Shown here piece by piece: positions 18,543 through 29,012 of a DNA stretch of 64,000 nucleotides. Made by a program: the position numbers and the translations under genes. Source of the stretch: Paraferrimonas sp. SM1919 (GTDB lineage Bacteria; Pseudomonadota; Gammaproteobacteria; Enterobacterales; Shewanellaceae); NCBI RefSeq assembly GCF_010993985.1, contig NZ_WINH01000017.1:38547-102546 (forward strand). Direction: 5' to 3'. Position 1 is the first letter of the stretch. The number at the start of each line of letters is the position of its first letter. The notes beneath the pieces are model-generated. The model saw only the letters and a program-made list of their open reading frames with translations. It ran no database searches and was not told the origin of the DNA.

Positions 18543-21224
18543 TTGAAGTGGATTAAGCGTTTAGGTCTCCTTATTTTAATTTCGGTCGGGCTCGGCATTG
18601 GTGCTATTGTCGGTGCTTATTTATACGTCAAACCCGATCTACCAGATGTAACAGTTCTTAAAAATAAACAACTGCAAACCCCACTTAGAATCTATTCTAA
18701 GGATGGTTTATTAATCTCCCAATTTGGAGAAAAGCGCCGTATACCGCTTAATTACGAAGAAATACCTCAACCTTTGATTGATGCAGTATTAGCTACCGAA
18801 GATGCTCGTTTTTTTGAGCACCAAGGTGTTGATCCAATTGGCGTGATCAGGGCAGCTATTGTGGTGGCAACGACGGGACGTAAGAGCCAAGGAGCATCAA
18901 CAATCACCATGCAGGTTGCGAGGGGCTTTTTCTTAACTCGCCAAAAAGCTTACATACGCAAAGTTAAAGAAATTTTTATTGCTCTTCATATAGAACAACT
19001 TTTATCTAAACAAGAAATTTTAGAACTGTATCTAAACCGCAGCTTTTTAGGTAATCGCGCATATGGTGTCGGTGCCGCAGCCCAAGTCTATTATGGCAAA
19101 GACGTTTCTGAATTAACGCTAGCGCAAATGGCCATGATCGCTGGTTTACCCCAATCACCTTCGGCAGCCAACCCCATCCGCAACCCAGCCAGAGCCCTGA
19201 CTAGAAGAAATGTGGTTCTTGGGAGGATGTTAACCACTGGCGCCATTACTCAAGAACAATACCTGCAGGCAAAATCTGAACCCGTTACTGCTAAATATCA
19301 TGGTGCTGAGATTGATCTTTATGCCCCTTATATTTCAGAAATGGCACGAGATTATATGGTTGCCAAGCATGGTGAAGAAGAAGCTTATACTAAAGGCTTT
19401 GCGGTCTACACCAGCATAGATTCAAAAACTCAGCTCGCTACCCAGCAAGCATTGAGGGAAAATCTTTATGACTATGATATGCGTCATGGCTATCGTGGCC
19501 CGCTTGGCAGAGCATGGCCAACAGATCAGCCACCAGCGATTGTAAATCTATTGCTTGAACAAACGGACGCCAATAGCCAATTGGAAAATGAACAGCAATC
19601 GCCTTTAAATCAGCAAGCCAGAACCGAGGGGGAGGAGCTCAATAACGACAGAGCAACCAATCAGGTGGATTTACTGCAGCAGCTAAGCGCGGTGACTAAG
19701 CAGCTTGAAAATTACCGTGATATTAATGATCAGCAAGCGGCTATCGTCATTGCAGTTGCAGAACAATCGGCACGAGTTGTAACCCGAAACAATGACCTAA
19801 TCACTTTGGATTGGGATGGGATTAAATGGGCTAGAGCTTACGTCTCAGATACCAAACAAGGTAATGCACCAAGCCAAGCTAAAGAAGTGTTAAGCCCTGG
19901 TGATATTGTTTATGTCAGAAACCATCAACAACAATGGCAGCTAAGCCAAACTCCTATCGTAACGAGTGCAATGGTGAGTATCGATCCATTCGATGGTGCA
20001 ATTAAATCCCTAGTTGGTGGCTTTGACTTTAAACAAAGTCAATACAATCGAGCAATTCAAGCTGAGCGTCAAATTGGTTCCAATATAAAACCATTTATTT
20101 ATGCGGCTGCCTTAGAAAAGGGACAAACCCTAGCCACCATCATTAATGATGCACCAATCACCCAGTGGAACCGGTCACAAGGAGTCGCTTGGCGACCAAC
20201 TAATTCCCCTGATGTTTATGGTGGTCCAACACGGTTAAGAGTCGGTCTAGCGCGATCTGTTAATGTGATGGCAATTCGTTTATTAAGAAGTGTTGGATTG
20301 AACAACGCCATCAATAAACTTAGCGCTTTTGGTTTTGATCCGGCTAAAATGCCCAAAGATGAGACTTTAGCTTTAGGTTCCAGTTCTGCCACACCTCTTG
20401 AGGTAGTCACCGCCTTCGCAAGCTTTGCTAACTCTGGTTTCTTAGTTCAACCCTATTTTATCGACCACGTTGTGGATGCTGATAATAATATTTTAGAACT
20501 GAGCAATCCCGTCGTCGCATGTCATCAATGCATTGTTGATGAATCCATTATTGAAATGGATTTTGATCAAACCGATGAACCACTGTCACCGCAATTAGCG
20601 AACAATTTACCCTTTGGTCAATGCTATAGGCACCCACAGACAATTGCCCCAAGAGTCATGGATGAAAGCACCGCATTTTTGCTGCATGAAACTATGAAGT
20701 CAGTAATTTGGGGAGGGGGTGACTGGTCAATGGGCACAGGTTGGAATGGTACAGCATGGCGAGCAAAAGATACTGTTAATCGACATGATATTGCGGGTAA
20801 AACAGGTACCACCAATGACGCAAGAGATACTTGGTTCACTGGCTTCAATCCTAAATTAGCCGCCACAGTATGGGTAGGTTTCGATGATCACAATCGAAAA
20901 TTAGGAAGAACCAGCTGGAATGCTAATGCTCATCGTGGCCAAATTGTGGGTGGCGAATCAGGAGCCAAAACCGCCGGTCCCGCATGGAACAACTTTATGG
21001 CAGACGTATTAGCTGGAACCCCTGAGTTACCGATGCATGTACCAGCAAACATTATTTCTGTCAGAATTGATAATGCAACAGGTCTATTATCCAATAAAAC
21101 GGATCATACCAGCCAGTTTGAATATTTTGTAAGTGGTACTGAGCCAACCGAGTATGCTCAGCCACAACTGGTCAATCCAATAAATGACCAAGAAGGTAAT
21201 TATGAAGATGAACTCTTTAGGTAA
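18543..21224 (+). CDS. mrcA: Penicillin-binding protein 1a (class A, MrcA/PonA)
   Basis: A bifunctional peptidoglycan glycosyltransferase and DD-transpeptidase activated by LpoA, also encoded here. 893 aa. The start is TTG at 18543 with AGGG 8 bp upstream. Transmembrane helix at about 7-28; GT51 domain at 60-235 with ATEDARFFEHQGVDPIG and QGASTITMQVARGFFL; an OB-like PBP1a insert near 330-450; transpeptidase with SNIKP (SxxK), SVN and KTGTTNDARDTWF. The linker (about 335-380) is unusually Gln/Asn/Glu-rich. The 3' end overlaps the CreA-like gene. Confidence 0.97.
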   Translation: MKWIKRLGLLILISVGLGIGAIVGAYLYVKPDLPDVTVLKNKQLQTPLRIYSKDGLLISQFGEKRRIPLNYEEIPQPLIDAVLATEDARFFEHQGVDPIGVIRAAIVVATTGRKSQGASTITMQVARGFFLTRQKAYIRKVKEIFIALHIEQLLSKQEILELYLNRSFLGNRAYGVGAAAQVYYGKDVSELTLAQMAMIAGLPQSPSAANPIRNPARALTRRNVVLGRMLTTGAITQEQYLQAKSEPVTAKYHGAEIDLYAPYISEMARDYMVAKHGEEEAYTKGFAVYTSIDSKTQLATQQALRENLYDYDMRHGYRGPLGRAWPTDQPPAIVNLLLEQTDANSQLENEQQSPLNQQARTEGEELNNDRATNQVDLLQQLSAVTKQLENYRDINDQQAAIVIAVAEQSARVVTRNNDLITLDWDGIKWARAYVSDTKQGNAPSQAKEVLSPGDIVYVRNHQQQWQLSQTPIVTSAMVSIDPFDGAIKSLVGGFDFKQSQYNRAIQAERQIGSNIKPFIYAAALEKGQTLATIINDAPITQWNRSQGVAWRPTNSPDVYGGPTRLRVGLARSVNVMAIRLLRSVGLNNAINKLSAFGFDPAKMPKDETLALGSSSATPLEVVTAFASFANSGFLVQPYFIDHVVDADNNILELSNPVVACHQCIVDESIIEMDFDQTDEPLSPQLANNLPFGQCYRHPQTIAPRVMDESTAFLLHETMKSVIWGGGDWSMGTGWNGTAWRAKDTVNRHDIAGKTGTTNDARDTWFTGFNPKLAATVWVGFDDHNRKLGRTSWNANAHRGQIVGGESGAKTAGPAWNNFMADVLAGTPELPMHVPANIISVRIDNATGLLSNKTDHTSQFEYFVSGTEPTEYAQPQLVNPINDQEGNYEDELFR

Positions 21225-21666
21225 GTTGCTTGTGGCCACAAGCCTTTTCACCACAGGCTTAACTGCCTGTGGTGATAGCTCCGTCGGGCAAGTTTCTTTA
21301 GGTTTATTTACTACCAAAGATATCAAAATTGAAGCATTTCAAGATCCTGTGGTTACTGGAGTAACCTGCCACATCAGCCATATAGATGCCGATTTAGATT
21401 TTGCTGACCCATCTGATATGTCAATTGCTTGCCGCCAAACGGGCCCCATTACTAAGCAAATGATTGCCAACATCGAGCAATCCAGTGCTGGTGAAGTTAT
21501 AGCTAAAAAATCTAAGAGTATTTTGTTTAAGTCACTAAAAATAAGACGTATCTACGACAAACAACAACAGACTTTATTGTATGTATCTTATTCGACTAAA
21601 GAATCCCAAGGCAGTCATAAGCACAGTTTAAGCACTGTGCCATTATATGGTACTCAAGCTTGGTAA
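21202..21666 (+). CDS. CreA-family lipoprotein
   Basis: A small periplasmic protein of the CreA family, whose role is unknown. I chose the ATG at 21202, preceded by AGAAGG, over one at 21184; this gives 154 aa. A lipobox-like LTAC (Cys23) ends the signal peptide, which differs from E. coli CreA (simple signal peptide), so lipidation is an inference. Family motifs: GQVSLGLFTTKDIKIEAFQDP and VTGVTCHISHI. The gene begins inside the last 23 bp of mrcA in another frame, then ends at a terminator. Confidence 0.82.
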   Translation: MKMNSLGKLLVATSLFTTGLTACGDSSVGQVSLGLFTTKDIKIEAFQDPVVTGVTCHISHIDADLDFADPSDMSIACRQTGPITKQMIANIEQSSAGEVIAKKSKSILFKSLKIRRIYDKQQQTLLYVSYSTKESQGSHKHSLSTVPLYGTQAW

Positions 21667-21668
21667 TG

Positions 21669-21700
21669 AAAAAAGAGGCAATTAAGCCTCTTTTATTTTT
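21669..21700 (+). terminator. Terminator after the CreA-like gene
   Basis: AAAAAAGAGGC, loop ATTAA, then GCCTCTTTTATTTTT: a 9-bp stem with a T-rich tail, 3 bp after the stop codon. The A-run on the left also allows some function on the minus strand, after argH. Confidence 0.88.
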
Positions 21701-21792
21701 ATGGCGCACAACTCTAGACCGCAATGATTATAGCCAAAGGCGTTAGCTTTTGAGCATATTGCCTCTGCCAAGGGCACTGCTGTCCAGATGTG

Positions 21793-23673
21793 CTAACTAA
21801 GAACATACTCCATGGCGACCTCGTCACAAGCATGTTGACGCGGGCAAAGGTCACAATCTTTCATTACCTTCTCTGGCAACGTTTCTTTGTCAGTTTCAGT
21901 AAAACCAACTTTAGCGAAAAATTCAGGTGCCCGAGTGAGAACAATCAATCGCTGCAGCTCAAGTTCCGTTGCTTTATTAAGCATGTAATCAACCAGAGCT
22001 TTACCTTGGCCATGGCCATGATGATTTTCATCAATAGCGACCGAACGCAGCTCTGCCAAACCGGTGCCATAGATATATAAAGAGGCACAGCCCACGACTT
22101 CACCATCTTTTTCGGCAACGGCGAAATCAAGAATATCTCTCAGTACAGTATCCCTTGGTCGCGGTAAGGTTTCTCCCTTATTTGTCCAATGGGCAACAAT
22201 TTGGGTAATCGAATCAACATCTGATAAGCGCGCCGCACGTACCTGTAACATTTCTGCTTTATGGGCATTTAATCGCAGCTGAGTAGAACTTAAGTTTGGT
22301 TGTTCTACTGGCACTATCTTGTCATTTAAGGCGTTTTGGATTTGCTTTAATGAAGTGCCGCCTTGAACATTACGTTTATCTAAGCAGGCATCAATAGTCA
22401 GATGCTGATACACATCCGATTGGATGATATCTGAAAACTTCTGTAACTCTTGTAGGGTAAAGTCCTCCAGCGCTTTTTGCTGCTCAATGGCAAACACCAC
22501 CACTTCACCTACAACATGGTGAGCTTCCCTAAATGGCATCCCCTTAGAAACAAGGTAATCAGCAAGCTCGGTAGCATTAGCATAGCCTTGTTGGGCAGCA
22601 GCTAAGGCCGCCGCTTTGTTAACCTTCATGCCCTCAACCACTTTAGAAGCCATTTTCAAACATATAGCCCAAGTGTCCATCACATCGAACAGGCCTTCTT
22701 TGTCCTCTTGCATGTCCTTGTTATAGGCCATTGGCAAGGCTTTCATTGTGGTTAGAATGCCCATTAGCGCACCGTAAACACGTCCCGCTTTACCACGGAT
22801 AAGTTCTAGGGCATCTGGGTTCTTCTTCTGTGGCATCAAGCTAGAGCCAGAGGTGACCGAATCGGATAGCTCAATAAAGTTAGCTTCACCAGAGTTGTAG
22901 AAAATCAAATCTTCTGCCATTCGTGATAAATGCATCATCGAAGTTGCTGCAGCACTGCATAATTCCACCACATGATCTCTATCAGAAACGGCGTCCAAAG
23001 AATTATTGGTAGCCTGCCTGAACCCTAAGGAATGGGCTAATGCCTGACGATCAATAGGATACGCCGTACCAGCAAGGGCACCGGAGCCTAATGGGCATAC
23101 ATCTAATCGTTCGTAAGCATCTTTTAAGCGAGTAATATCCCGCTCGATCATTTCCACATAAGCGAGTGACCAATGACCAAAAGTAATCGGCTGTGCACGC
23201 TGTAGATGGGTATAGCCAGGAAGTACAGAATCACTCTCACGCTGAGCCAGATTAATCATGTCTTGCTGCAATTTAATGAGCAGCTTTAGAGTTTCTTCCG
23301 CTTGGGCTTTACACCAAAGTTTTAGATCGGTTGCCACCTGATCGTTACGGGAACGGCCTGTATGCAATTTCTTACCAAGATCGCCCACTTTTAAAATCAA
23401 TTGAGACTCAACAAAGCTGTGAATATCTTCGGCGCCACTGGCCAGCATTACCGCCGTATTATTCTCAAATTCTTTTAATATCTGTGTCAAAGCTTCAGTT
23501 AAACGAGCACACTCTTGCTCGCTTAAAACATCCACTTGAGTTAAAGCTCGAGCCCAAGCCATAGAGCCTGTGATATCTTGCTCTAACAGGCGGAAATCCA
23601 CTGGTAATGAGTCATTAAACTGCTTAAATAAATCACTCGCTGCACCGCTAAAACGGCCTCCCCATAACGCCAT
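21793..23673 (-). CDS. argH: Fusion of argininosuccinate lyase and N-acetylglutamate synthase domain, ArgH(A)
   Basis: 626 aa. Residues 1 to about 455 are argininosuccinate lyase (argininosuccinate to arginine and fumarate), with the signature [20 protein letters not shown] and the [13 protein letters not shown] motif. Residues about 470-626 are a GNAT acetyltransferase with acetyl-CoA loop [16 protein letters not shown] and [11 protein letters not shown]. Such ArgH(A) fusions are known from Moritella, Vibrio and Shewanella, where the tail makes N-acetylglutamate, the first intermediate. The C-terminus has a Cys cluster ([11 protein letters not shown]). It is 3 bp after argG, the last gene of argCBFGH. 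Confidence 0.95.
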   Translation of the reverse strand: MALWGGRFSGAASDLFKQFNDSLPVDFRLLEQDITGSMAWARALTQVDVLSEQECARLTEALTQILKEFENNTAVMLASGAEDIHSFVESQLILKVGDLGKKLHTGRSRNDQVATDLKLWCKAQAEETLKLLIKLQQDMINLAQRESDSVLPGYTHLQRAQPITFGHWSLAYVEMIERDITRLKDAYERLDVCPLGSGALAGTAYPIDRQALAHSLGFRQATNNSLDAVSDRDHVVELCSAAATSMMHLSRMAEDLIFYNSGEANFIELSDSVTSGSSLMPQKKNPDALELIRGKAGRVYGALMGILTTMKALPMAYNKDMQEDKEGLFDVMDTWAICLKMASKVVEGMKVNKAAALAAAQQGYANATELADYLVSKGMPFREAHHVVGEVVVFAIEQQKALEDFTLQELQKFSDIIQSDVYQHLTIDACLDKRNVQGGTSLKQIQNALNDKIVPVEQPNLSSTQLRLNAHKAEMLQVRAARLSDVDSITQIVAHWTNKGETLPRPRDTVLRDILDFAVAEKDGEVVGCASLYIYGTGLAELRSVAIDENHHGHGQGKALVDYMLNKATELELQRLIVLTRAPEFFAKVGFTETDKETLPEKVMKDCDLCPRQHACDEVAMEYVLS

Positions 23674-23676
23674 GAG

Positions 23677-24885
23677 TTATTTCTCCTGCTGCTTTAGTGC
23701 GCCAATTCTTGACGATAATGAGAACAGACGAATAAAGCCTTCTGCATGCTTCTGGTTGTACACTTCATCTTCGTCAAAGGTAGCAAAAGCCTCTGAATAT
23801 AGGCTGTTATCCGACTGACGCTGAGCCACGACCGCATGACCTTTGTACAGCTTAATCACTACTTCACCGTTCACAAGCTCAGCCAGAGAGGCTGCCGCAG
23901 CAAGTTGTGCTTTTGCCAGTGGTGTAAACCAACGACCATCGTATAACACATGGCTGAAATCCAGGCCGATAGATTCACGGAAATGCAGTGCAGACTTATC
24001 CAGCACTAAGGTTTCCACGCCACGAAGGGCTTCATTCATAATGGTACCGCCGGGAGTTTCATAACAACCACGAGACTTCATACCGACTAGACGGTTTTCC
24101 ACAATATCAATACGACCAATACCATGCTTGGCACCTAGATCATTTAAGGCACACAGTGCTTGATATGGGGTTAATGCTTGATCGTTAACCGCGACAACTT
24201 GGCCATTTTCAACTTTTACCTTCACATATTCAGCTTGGTCAGGAGCCTGCTCTGGAGAGCAAGTCCAAGTCCATACTTTTTCCGTTGGCTCGCACCAAGG
24301 ATCCTCTAGCTCACCACCTTCATGGGAAATGTGCCAAGCGTTGGCATCACGGCTGTAAATTTTGGTCGCAGAAGCGGTAGTTGGAATGTTTTTCTCGGCT
24401 AGGTAGTTGAGTAAGTCAGGACGAGAACGCATCTCCCACTCACGCCAAGGAGCAATCACACTTAATTGCGGCGCAAGCGCGGCATAGGTGCTCTCAAAAC
24501 GCACCTGATCGTTACCTTTACCGGTACAGCCGTGACATAGGGCATCAGCTCCTAGTTCTAGTGCCAGCTCAACCTGTGCTTTGGCAATAATAGGGCGAGC
24601 CATAGAAGTACCTAACAGATATTTACCTTCATAGACTGCACCGGTTTTTAAAATTGGGTAAACGTAGTCTTTAACGAACTCTTCTTTTAAGTCCACTACG
24701 TAACAGGCTGACGCGCCCGACTGTTTAGCTTTCTCTTCGATGCCTGCTAGCTCTTCTGCCCCCTGACCGACATCAGCAGCAAAAGCAATCACTTCACAAT
24801 CATACTTTTCTTTTAACCATGGAATAATGGCCGAAGTATCAAGACCACCAGAATACGCTAATACGACTTTCTTAATTGCAGACAT
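23677..24885 (-). CDS. argG: Argininosuccinate synthase
   Basis: Joins citrulline and aspartate using ATP. 402 aa, type I. The ATP-pyrophosphatase P-loop [13 protein letters not shown] is near residue 9; [14 protein letters not shown] near 117 and [18 protein letters not shown] near 264 are typical signatures. It lies 2 bp after argF and 3 bp before argH. Confidence 0.98.
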   Translation of the reverse strand: MSAIKKVVLAYSGGLDTSAIIPWLKEKYDCEVIAFAADVGQGAEELAGIEEKAKQSGASACYVVDLKEEFVKDYVYPILKTGAVYEGKYLLGTSMARPIIAKAQVELALELGADALCHGCTGKGNDQVRFESTYAALAPQLSVIAPWREWEMRSRPDLLNYLAEKNIPTTASATKIYSRDANAWHISHEGGELEDPWCEPTEKVWTWTCSPEQAPDQAEYVKVKVENGQVVAVNDQALTPYQALCALNDLGAKHGIGRIDIVENRLVGMKSRGCYETPGGTIMNEALRGVETLVLDKSALHFRESIGLDFSHVLYDGRWFTPLAKAQLAAAASLAELVNGEVVIKLYKGHAVVAQRQSDNSLYSEAFATFDEDEVYNQKHAEGFIRLFSLSSRIGALKQQEK

Positions 24886-24887
24886 CT

Positions 24888-25799
24888 TTATTTGTTCCCT
24901 AATAATTTAACTAAAATGGCATTTTGAGCATGCATGCGGTTTTCCGCTTGGTTCAGTACTAATGACTGCTCACCATTAAACACTTGTGCTGTAACTTCTT
25001 CTTCTAAATGGGCTGGCGCACAGTGCATAAAGTATTTTGCACCTGTGGTGTCCATCAACTGTTGATTCACTTGGTACGGCATAAACTTAGCGGCGATATC
25101 CTCAAGTTTGGTGCTGTCGCCCATTGAAATCCAAGTATCGGTATAGATAGCATCAACACCATTCAATACCGCCAAGTCTGTACTTAACTCGATCGAACCG
25201 CCATTTTTAGTGGCGATGGCTTGGGCTTCATTGGTAATTTCAGCATCCGGAAAGTGGCCCTTAGGACATACTACCTTCATAGTGCAGCCTGCTTGAGCTG
25301 CGGCATACATCAGTGAATGGGTAACATTATTACCATCACCGACATAAGCTAAAGAAACTTTGCTTAAATCATCAAATTTTTCACTTAAGGTTAGAAAATC
25401 CGCCATGCCCTGACACGGGTGATAAAGATCTGACAATGAGTTAACCACAGGAACCTTGGCATTTGCTGCCAACTCTTCAATGGTGGAGTGGGCAAAGGTT
25501 CTGGCCACAATACAGTCGGCCCACACAGAAATATTTTTGGCAAAATCCGCCACTGACTCACGCTTACCCATGGCACCGTTTTGCTGGTCAATATAAACCG
25601 CATGACCACCCAATTTATTAATGCCAATATCAAAACTTAAGCGAGTACGCAAAGAAGGCTTTTCATAGATGGTAACAATCGATTGGCCTGCTAATACTTG
25701 ATTGTAATCCTTAGGATTATTCTTAATGGTTTGGGCAAGTTCAATCAGCTCAAAAAACTGCGCTTGGGTTAAATCTTTAATGCTTAATAAGTTTTCCAT
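24888..25799 (-). CDS. argF: Ornithine carbamoyltransferase
   Basis: Makes citrulline from ornithine and carbamoyl phosphate. The start at 25799 ([12 protein letters not shown]), one base after the argB stop, gives 303 aa; an in-frame extension upstream lies inside argB and is unlikely. Carbamoyl-phosphate loop [12 protein letters not shown] near 41; carbamoyl motif HPCQGMADF near 128; ornithine-binding DTWISMG near 218; catalytic Cys loop reads [11 protein letters not shown] rather than HCLP. Confidence 0.96.
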   Translation of the reverse strand: MENLLSIKDLTQAQFFELIELAQTIKNNPKDYNQVLAGQSIVTIYEKPSLRTRLSFDIGINKLGGHAVYIDQQNGAMGKRESVADFAKNISVWADCIVARTFAHSTIEELAANAKVPVVNSLSDLYHPCQGMADFLTLSEKFDDLSKVSLAYVGDGNNVTHSLMYAAAQAGCTMKVVCPKGHFPDAEITNEAQAIATKNGGSIELSTDLAVLNGVDAIYTDTWISMGDSTKLEDIAAKFMPYQVNQQLMDTTGAKYFMHCAPAHLEEEVTAQVFNGEQSLVLNQAENRMHAQNAILVKLLGNK

Positions 25800-25800
25800 G

Positions 25801-26580
25801 TTAAGCCTCCGGTAAAATGGCGGTACCAACACTGTCGCCACTTAAAATTGATAATAATTGTTGTGGTTGCTGCCAAGAACTAATAATCACTTCTTGCCCT
25901 AATTGGTTTGCCACCGCTAACGCCGCTTGAACTTTTACCTGCATGCCACCTTGAATCACTTGCGCATCAATAAGCTCATTAATTGCAGTAGCGCTAAGAT
26001 TAGGGATTAATTGCTTATCGGCGTTTAATACCCCTGGCACATCTGACAGCAATACTAATTTTGCGCCAACCAGCTGGGCAACCACCATTGCCGCATCATC
26101 GGCATTAATATTCAGTTGCTGACCTTGGTTATCCACGGCAATAGAAGAGATCACTGGCATAATCTGATTCGCTAACAGGTAATTCAATAGACCCGCTTCA
26201 TTAGCCATCACTTCGCCGACATGACCCAGTTGACCATTTTTAATTTTGGCCGAAGTCATGCCTGCTGCCGCTAGGGTTAAGCCTGCCGCTTTCATTCCAG
26301 CCTTAATCGCTGCGGCTTCTAACAGCGAATTCGCAGTGCCCGCAAGCACACCGGCAATAATCGGCATTTGCTCAGCAGGGCTAACACGTAAACCATCAAG
26401 CTTTTGGGTTTGCATGCCATTGGCCGCGAGTTGTTTATCTACCTGAGCACCGCCACCATGAACCAAAATCACCGCTTGGCTACGCTGTAGCTGGGCAAGG
26501 ACCTGCATAAACTGCTCAGTAACCGCTGGGCTTTCAAGCATGGCACCGCCAACTTTAATCACTAATGCTGAATCACTCAT
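25801..26580 (-). CDS. argB: Acetylglutamate kinase
   Basis: Phosphorylates N-acetylglutamate. 259 aa, the short form typical of organisms using the linear or ArgH(A) pathway. [13 protein letters not shown] near residue 6, [11 protein letters not shown] near 37, [13 protein letters not shown] near 153 and LLSDVPGVL near 176. Overlaps argC by 4 bp. Confidence 0.97.
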   Translation of the reverse strand: MSDSALVIKVGGAMLESPAVTEQFMQVLAQLQRSQAVILVHGGGAQVDKQLAANGMQTQKLDGLRVSPAEQMPIIAGVLAGTANSLLEAAAIKAGMKAAGLTLAAAGMTSAKIKNGQLGHVGEVMANEAGLLNYLLANQIMPVISSIAVDNQGQQLNINADDAAMVVAQLVGAKLVLLSDVPGVLNADKQLIPNLSATAINELIDAQVIQGGMQVKVQAALAVANQLGQEVIISSWQQPQQLLSILSGDSVGTAILPEA

Positions 26581-27581
26581 GCGGCACTACCCTTCTCAAG
26601 GCCATAATGAATTGTTATGCAGTTAAAGGCTTGGCTTGCTGCCCCCTTCATTAAATTGTCGATAGCGCTGCCAATAACTAGGTGCCCAGAAGCTTCATCG
26701 AGCTGCCAACCAATGTGGCATCGGCTTGAATGGACAACATCATCAACCTTAGGAAACACCCCTTGCTTAACGATGACATTTGCCTCACCGTCGTAGCAGT
26801 TAAACGCCTGGGCAACATCCGCCGCACTCGTTCCCGCTTTAAGCTTGACCGTAATGGTGGCCAAGATGCCCCTTTTAAAGTTGCCAAGATGGGGAGTGAA
26901 AATCACATCAGCGCCTAAATGCTCCTTAATTTCAGGTTGATGCCTATGGGATAGTACACCATAAGGGGTTAGTGATACTTCACAAAAACTGCTATTTAAC
27001 GACGCTTTACGCCCCGCACCACTAACGCCGCTAACCGCATTAATGACTGGCCACTGGTTTTCATCGAGTAGCGATTTAATTGGTTTTAATGCCAATAATG
27101 AGGCGGTTGGGTAACAGCCAGGGACGGCTATCATTTTCGCCTTAGTGATATCTTGTTTGGCCCACTCTACTAGGCCATAAACTGACTCTTTAAGCAGTTG
27201 TGGGTGTTGATGTTCAAAACCATACCATTTTGGATAAACATCCAAGTCTTGCATGCGGTAAGCCGCGCTTAAATCAAACACACTTAAGCCCGCTTCAATA
27301 AACTCATGCACTAATGTCAAACTCACCTCATGGGCGGTAGCCAGAGCGACCGCATCGGCTTGTTGACAGATTTGCGCCTTGGCATCTTGAGTGAGCGGCT
27401 GCACTTGATAGTCAAGCTCGGCAAAGCTTGGGTAAAGACTATTTAAGCTCTTACCTTTATCTGCACTGTTTTCAGAGACATATAACCCAGCAAGGGTGAT
27501 TTCTAATGGTGAATTTTGTATTAATTGAGCAAGTTGTGCGCCGGCATATCCGGTCGCGCCCACAATGGCAATTTTTTTCAT
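26577..27581 (-). CDS. argC: N-acetyl-gamma-glutamyl-phosphate reductase
   Basis: NADPH-dependent reduction of N-acetylglutamyl phosphate. 334 aa. Nucleotide-binding [17 protein letters not shown] at the N-terminus; catalytic Cys in [16 protein letters not shown] near 154; [12 protein letters not shown] near 218. First gene of argCBFGH, divergent from argE across a 194-bp gap. Confidence 0.97.
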   Translation of the reverse strand: MKKIAIVGATGYAGAQLAQLIQNSPLEITLAGLYVSENSADKGKSLNSLYPSFAELDYQVQPLTQDAKAQICQQADAVALATAHEVSLTLVHEFIEAGLSVFDLSAAYRMQDLDVYPKWYGFEHQHPQLLKESVYGLVEWAKQDITKAKMIAVPGCYPTASLLALKPIKSLLDENQWPVINAVSGVSGAGRKASLNSSFCEVSLTPYGVLSHRHQPEIKEHLGADVIFTPHLGNFKRGILATITVKLKAGTSAADVAQAFNCYDGEANVIVKQGVFPKVDDVVHSSRCHIGWQLDEASGHLVIGSAIDNLMKGAASQAFNCITIHYGLEKGSAA

Positions 27582-27737
27582 TTTATCCGTAACCTAAATT
27601 TACTTAATCTAACCTTATTAACTATTCTTTTTTGGCTGATTATCGTCGTCGTTTTACGGATAAATTAAACGCTGATTGATGAGTTAAAAACATTTGTGTG
27701 CTGGTCAAGTTGCTGTTGATGCTGTTAGACTAACACT

Positions 27738-27776
27738 ATTAAAATATTATGCAACAATAATGAATAATTATTTATA
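27738..27776. promoter_or_regulatory. Tandem ARG boxes (ArgR operator) between argC and argE
   Basis: Two ArgR-type sites. The 14-bp cores are TAAAATATTATGCA (27740-27753) and TGAATAATTATTTA (27761-27774). Against the consensus TGAATwwwwATTCA the first matches 7 of 10 fixed positions and the second 9 of 10. The cores are separated by 7 bp, so the full 18-bp boxes are 3 bp apart, the spacing at which an ArgR hexamer binds in E. coli. The downstream box touches the argE ATG (27776). Repression of both divergent units by arginine is inferred. Confidence 0.72.
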
Positions 27777-28927
27777 TGAAAAAACTACCAAGTCTGCAGA
27801 CTAAGTTTCAGCAATTAATTGCTACTCCTTCTATTAGTGCCTTAGAAGCCGCGTTAGATACCGATAATGGTCCAGTACTCGACCTATTAGAAAGTTGGCT
27901 CACTGACTTAGGCTTTGATTGCCAACGCCAAAGCGTTGCTAATAGCCGTAATAAGCAAAACCTTATTGCTAAGCTGGGTACAGGTGCTGGCGGCCTAATG
28001 CTAGCGGGACATACTGACACCGTGCCCTATGACCAACAGGGTTGGGATAGTGACCCCTTCACCCTGACCGATAAAGACAATCGTTGGTATGGTTTGGGAA
28101 CCTGCGATATGAAAGGCTTTTTCGCATTAGTCATAGAAGCCCTTTCTGAACTTAATTTGGCTCAGCTGCAAAAACCTATCTATATCTTTGCCAGTGCCGA
28201 TGAAGAAACCACCATGGCTGGGGCAAAAGCGCTAACCACCTTAAAGGATGTAACCCCAGAGCTAGCTATTATTGGTGAGCCGACGGGACTTGCCCCTGTC
28301 TATATGCATAAAGGTCATATGGCTACTGGCATAAGAATACATGGTCGTAGTGGTCATTCTTCCGATCCTGAGGCAGGGCTTAACGCTATCGAGGTGATGC
28401 ATCTAGTCACTAGTGAGCTCATCAAGCTCAAAGACAAATTAAAACAACAATACCAACAAGATGATTTTAGCGTGCCCTACCCAACCTTGAACTTTGGTGC
28501 GATTAAAGGCGGAGATGCCGCTAACCGCATTTGCGGCTGCTGTGAATTGCAAATTGACCTAAGACCCCTGCCAGGGATGAAGCTACAGGACTTAGAAGAA
28601 CTGGTGAGACAAGCACTGGCGCCAATTTCATTACAGTACCCGAATGCTGTCGATGTTTTTGCCCTTTATCCCGGTAGTGAGTCTTTCAAAGGGGACGTCA
28701 ACGACGCCATCGTTGAGCAGTTATCGCAATTAGCGCAACAACATCCACAAGTGGTTAATTATGCAACCGAAGCCCCCTACATCCAGAGCCTTGGCTGTCA
28801 GACTGTGGTCTTTGGTCCAGGCAGTATCGAGCAGGCCCATCAGCCTAACGAATACATTGACACTGGCTACCTAGCCAAAACCACCGCCATCTTAAAAGAA
28901 GTGATTTATCAAAATTGCATCAAATAA
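27776..28927 (+). CDS. argE: Acetylornithine deacetylase
   Basis: Zn-dependent hydrolysis of N-acetylornithine to ornithine, the linear-pathway step that pairs with acetylglutamate synthase activity in ArgH(A). 383 aa, M20 peptidase family: LAGHTDTVPYD near 79, GLGTCDMKGFFAL near 108, ASADEETTMAGA near 137 and GEPTGLAPVYMHKGHM near 168. No SD precedes the ATG (AATTATTTAT), and an ARG box abuts it, so initiation may be weak or leaderless. Confidence 0.96.
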   Translation: MKKLPSLQTKFQQLIATPSISALEAALDTDNGPVLDLLESWLTDLGFDCQRQSVANSRNKQNLIAKLGTGAGGLMLAGHTDTVPYDQQGWDSDPFTLTDKDNRWYGLGTCDMKGFFALVIEALSELNLAQLQKPIYIFASADEETTMAGAKALTTLKDVTPELAIIGEPTGLAPVYMHKGHMATGIRIHGRSGHSSDPEAGLNAIEVMHLVTSELIKLKDKLKQQYQQDDFSVPYPTLNFGAIKGGDAANRICGCCELQIDLRPLPGMKLQDLEELVRQALAPISLQYPNAVDVFALYPGSESFKGDVNDAIVEQLSQLAQQHPQVVNYATEAPYIQSLGCQTVVFGPGSIEQAHQPNEYIDTGYLAKTTAILKEVIYQNCIK

Positions 28928-28956
28928 GACAAGATAGTGATGCGCAATTATCACTA

Positions 28957-28989
28957 GCTAAAGCTTAATCACTAGGGATAAGCTTTAGC
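28957..28989. repeat. Perfect 11-bp inverted repeat upstream of purU
   Basis: GCTAAAGCTTA (28957-28967) and TAAGCTTTAGC (28979-28989), separated by 11 bp. The octamer ATCACTAG also occurs twice, at 28950-28957 and 28968-28975. No T-run follows on either strand, so it is not a standard terminator. It ends 12 bp before the purU SD and may be a leader hairpin or a protein-binding site. Confidence 0.6.
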
Positions 28990-29012
28990 AAAAAGATTGA
29001 AAAGGAAACCCC

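Noticed and set aside
21790..22080. 96-codon plus-strand frame opposite the end of argH
   Set aside because: Antisense to the conserved acetyltransferase domain of ArgH(A), with no SD.
27716..27750. Possible -35/-10 pair for argE (TTGATG and TATTAT)
   Set aside because: The spacer would be 23 bp, too long for sigma-70, and no better pairing was found.
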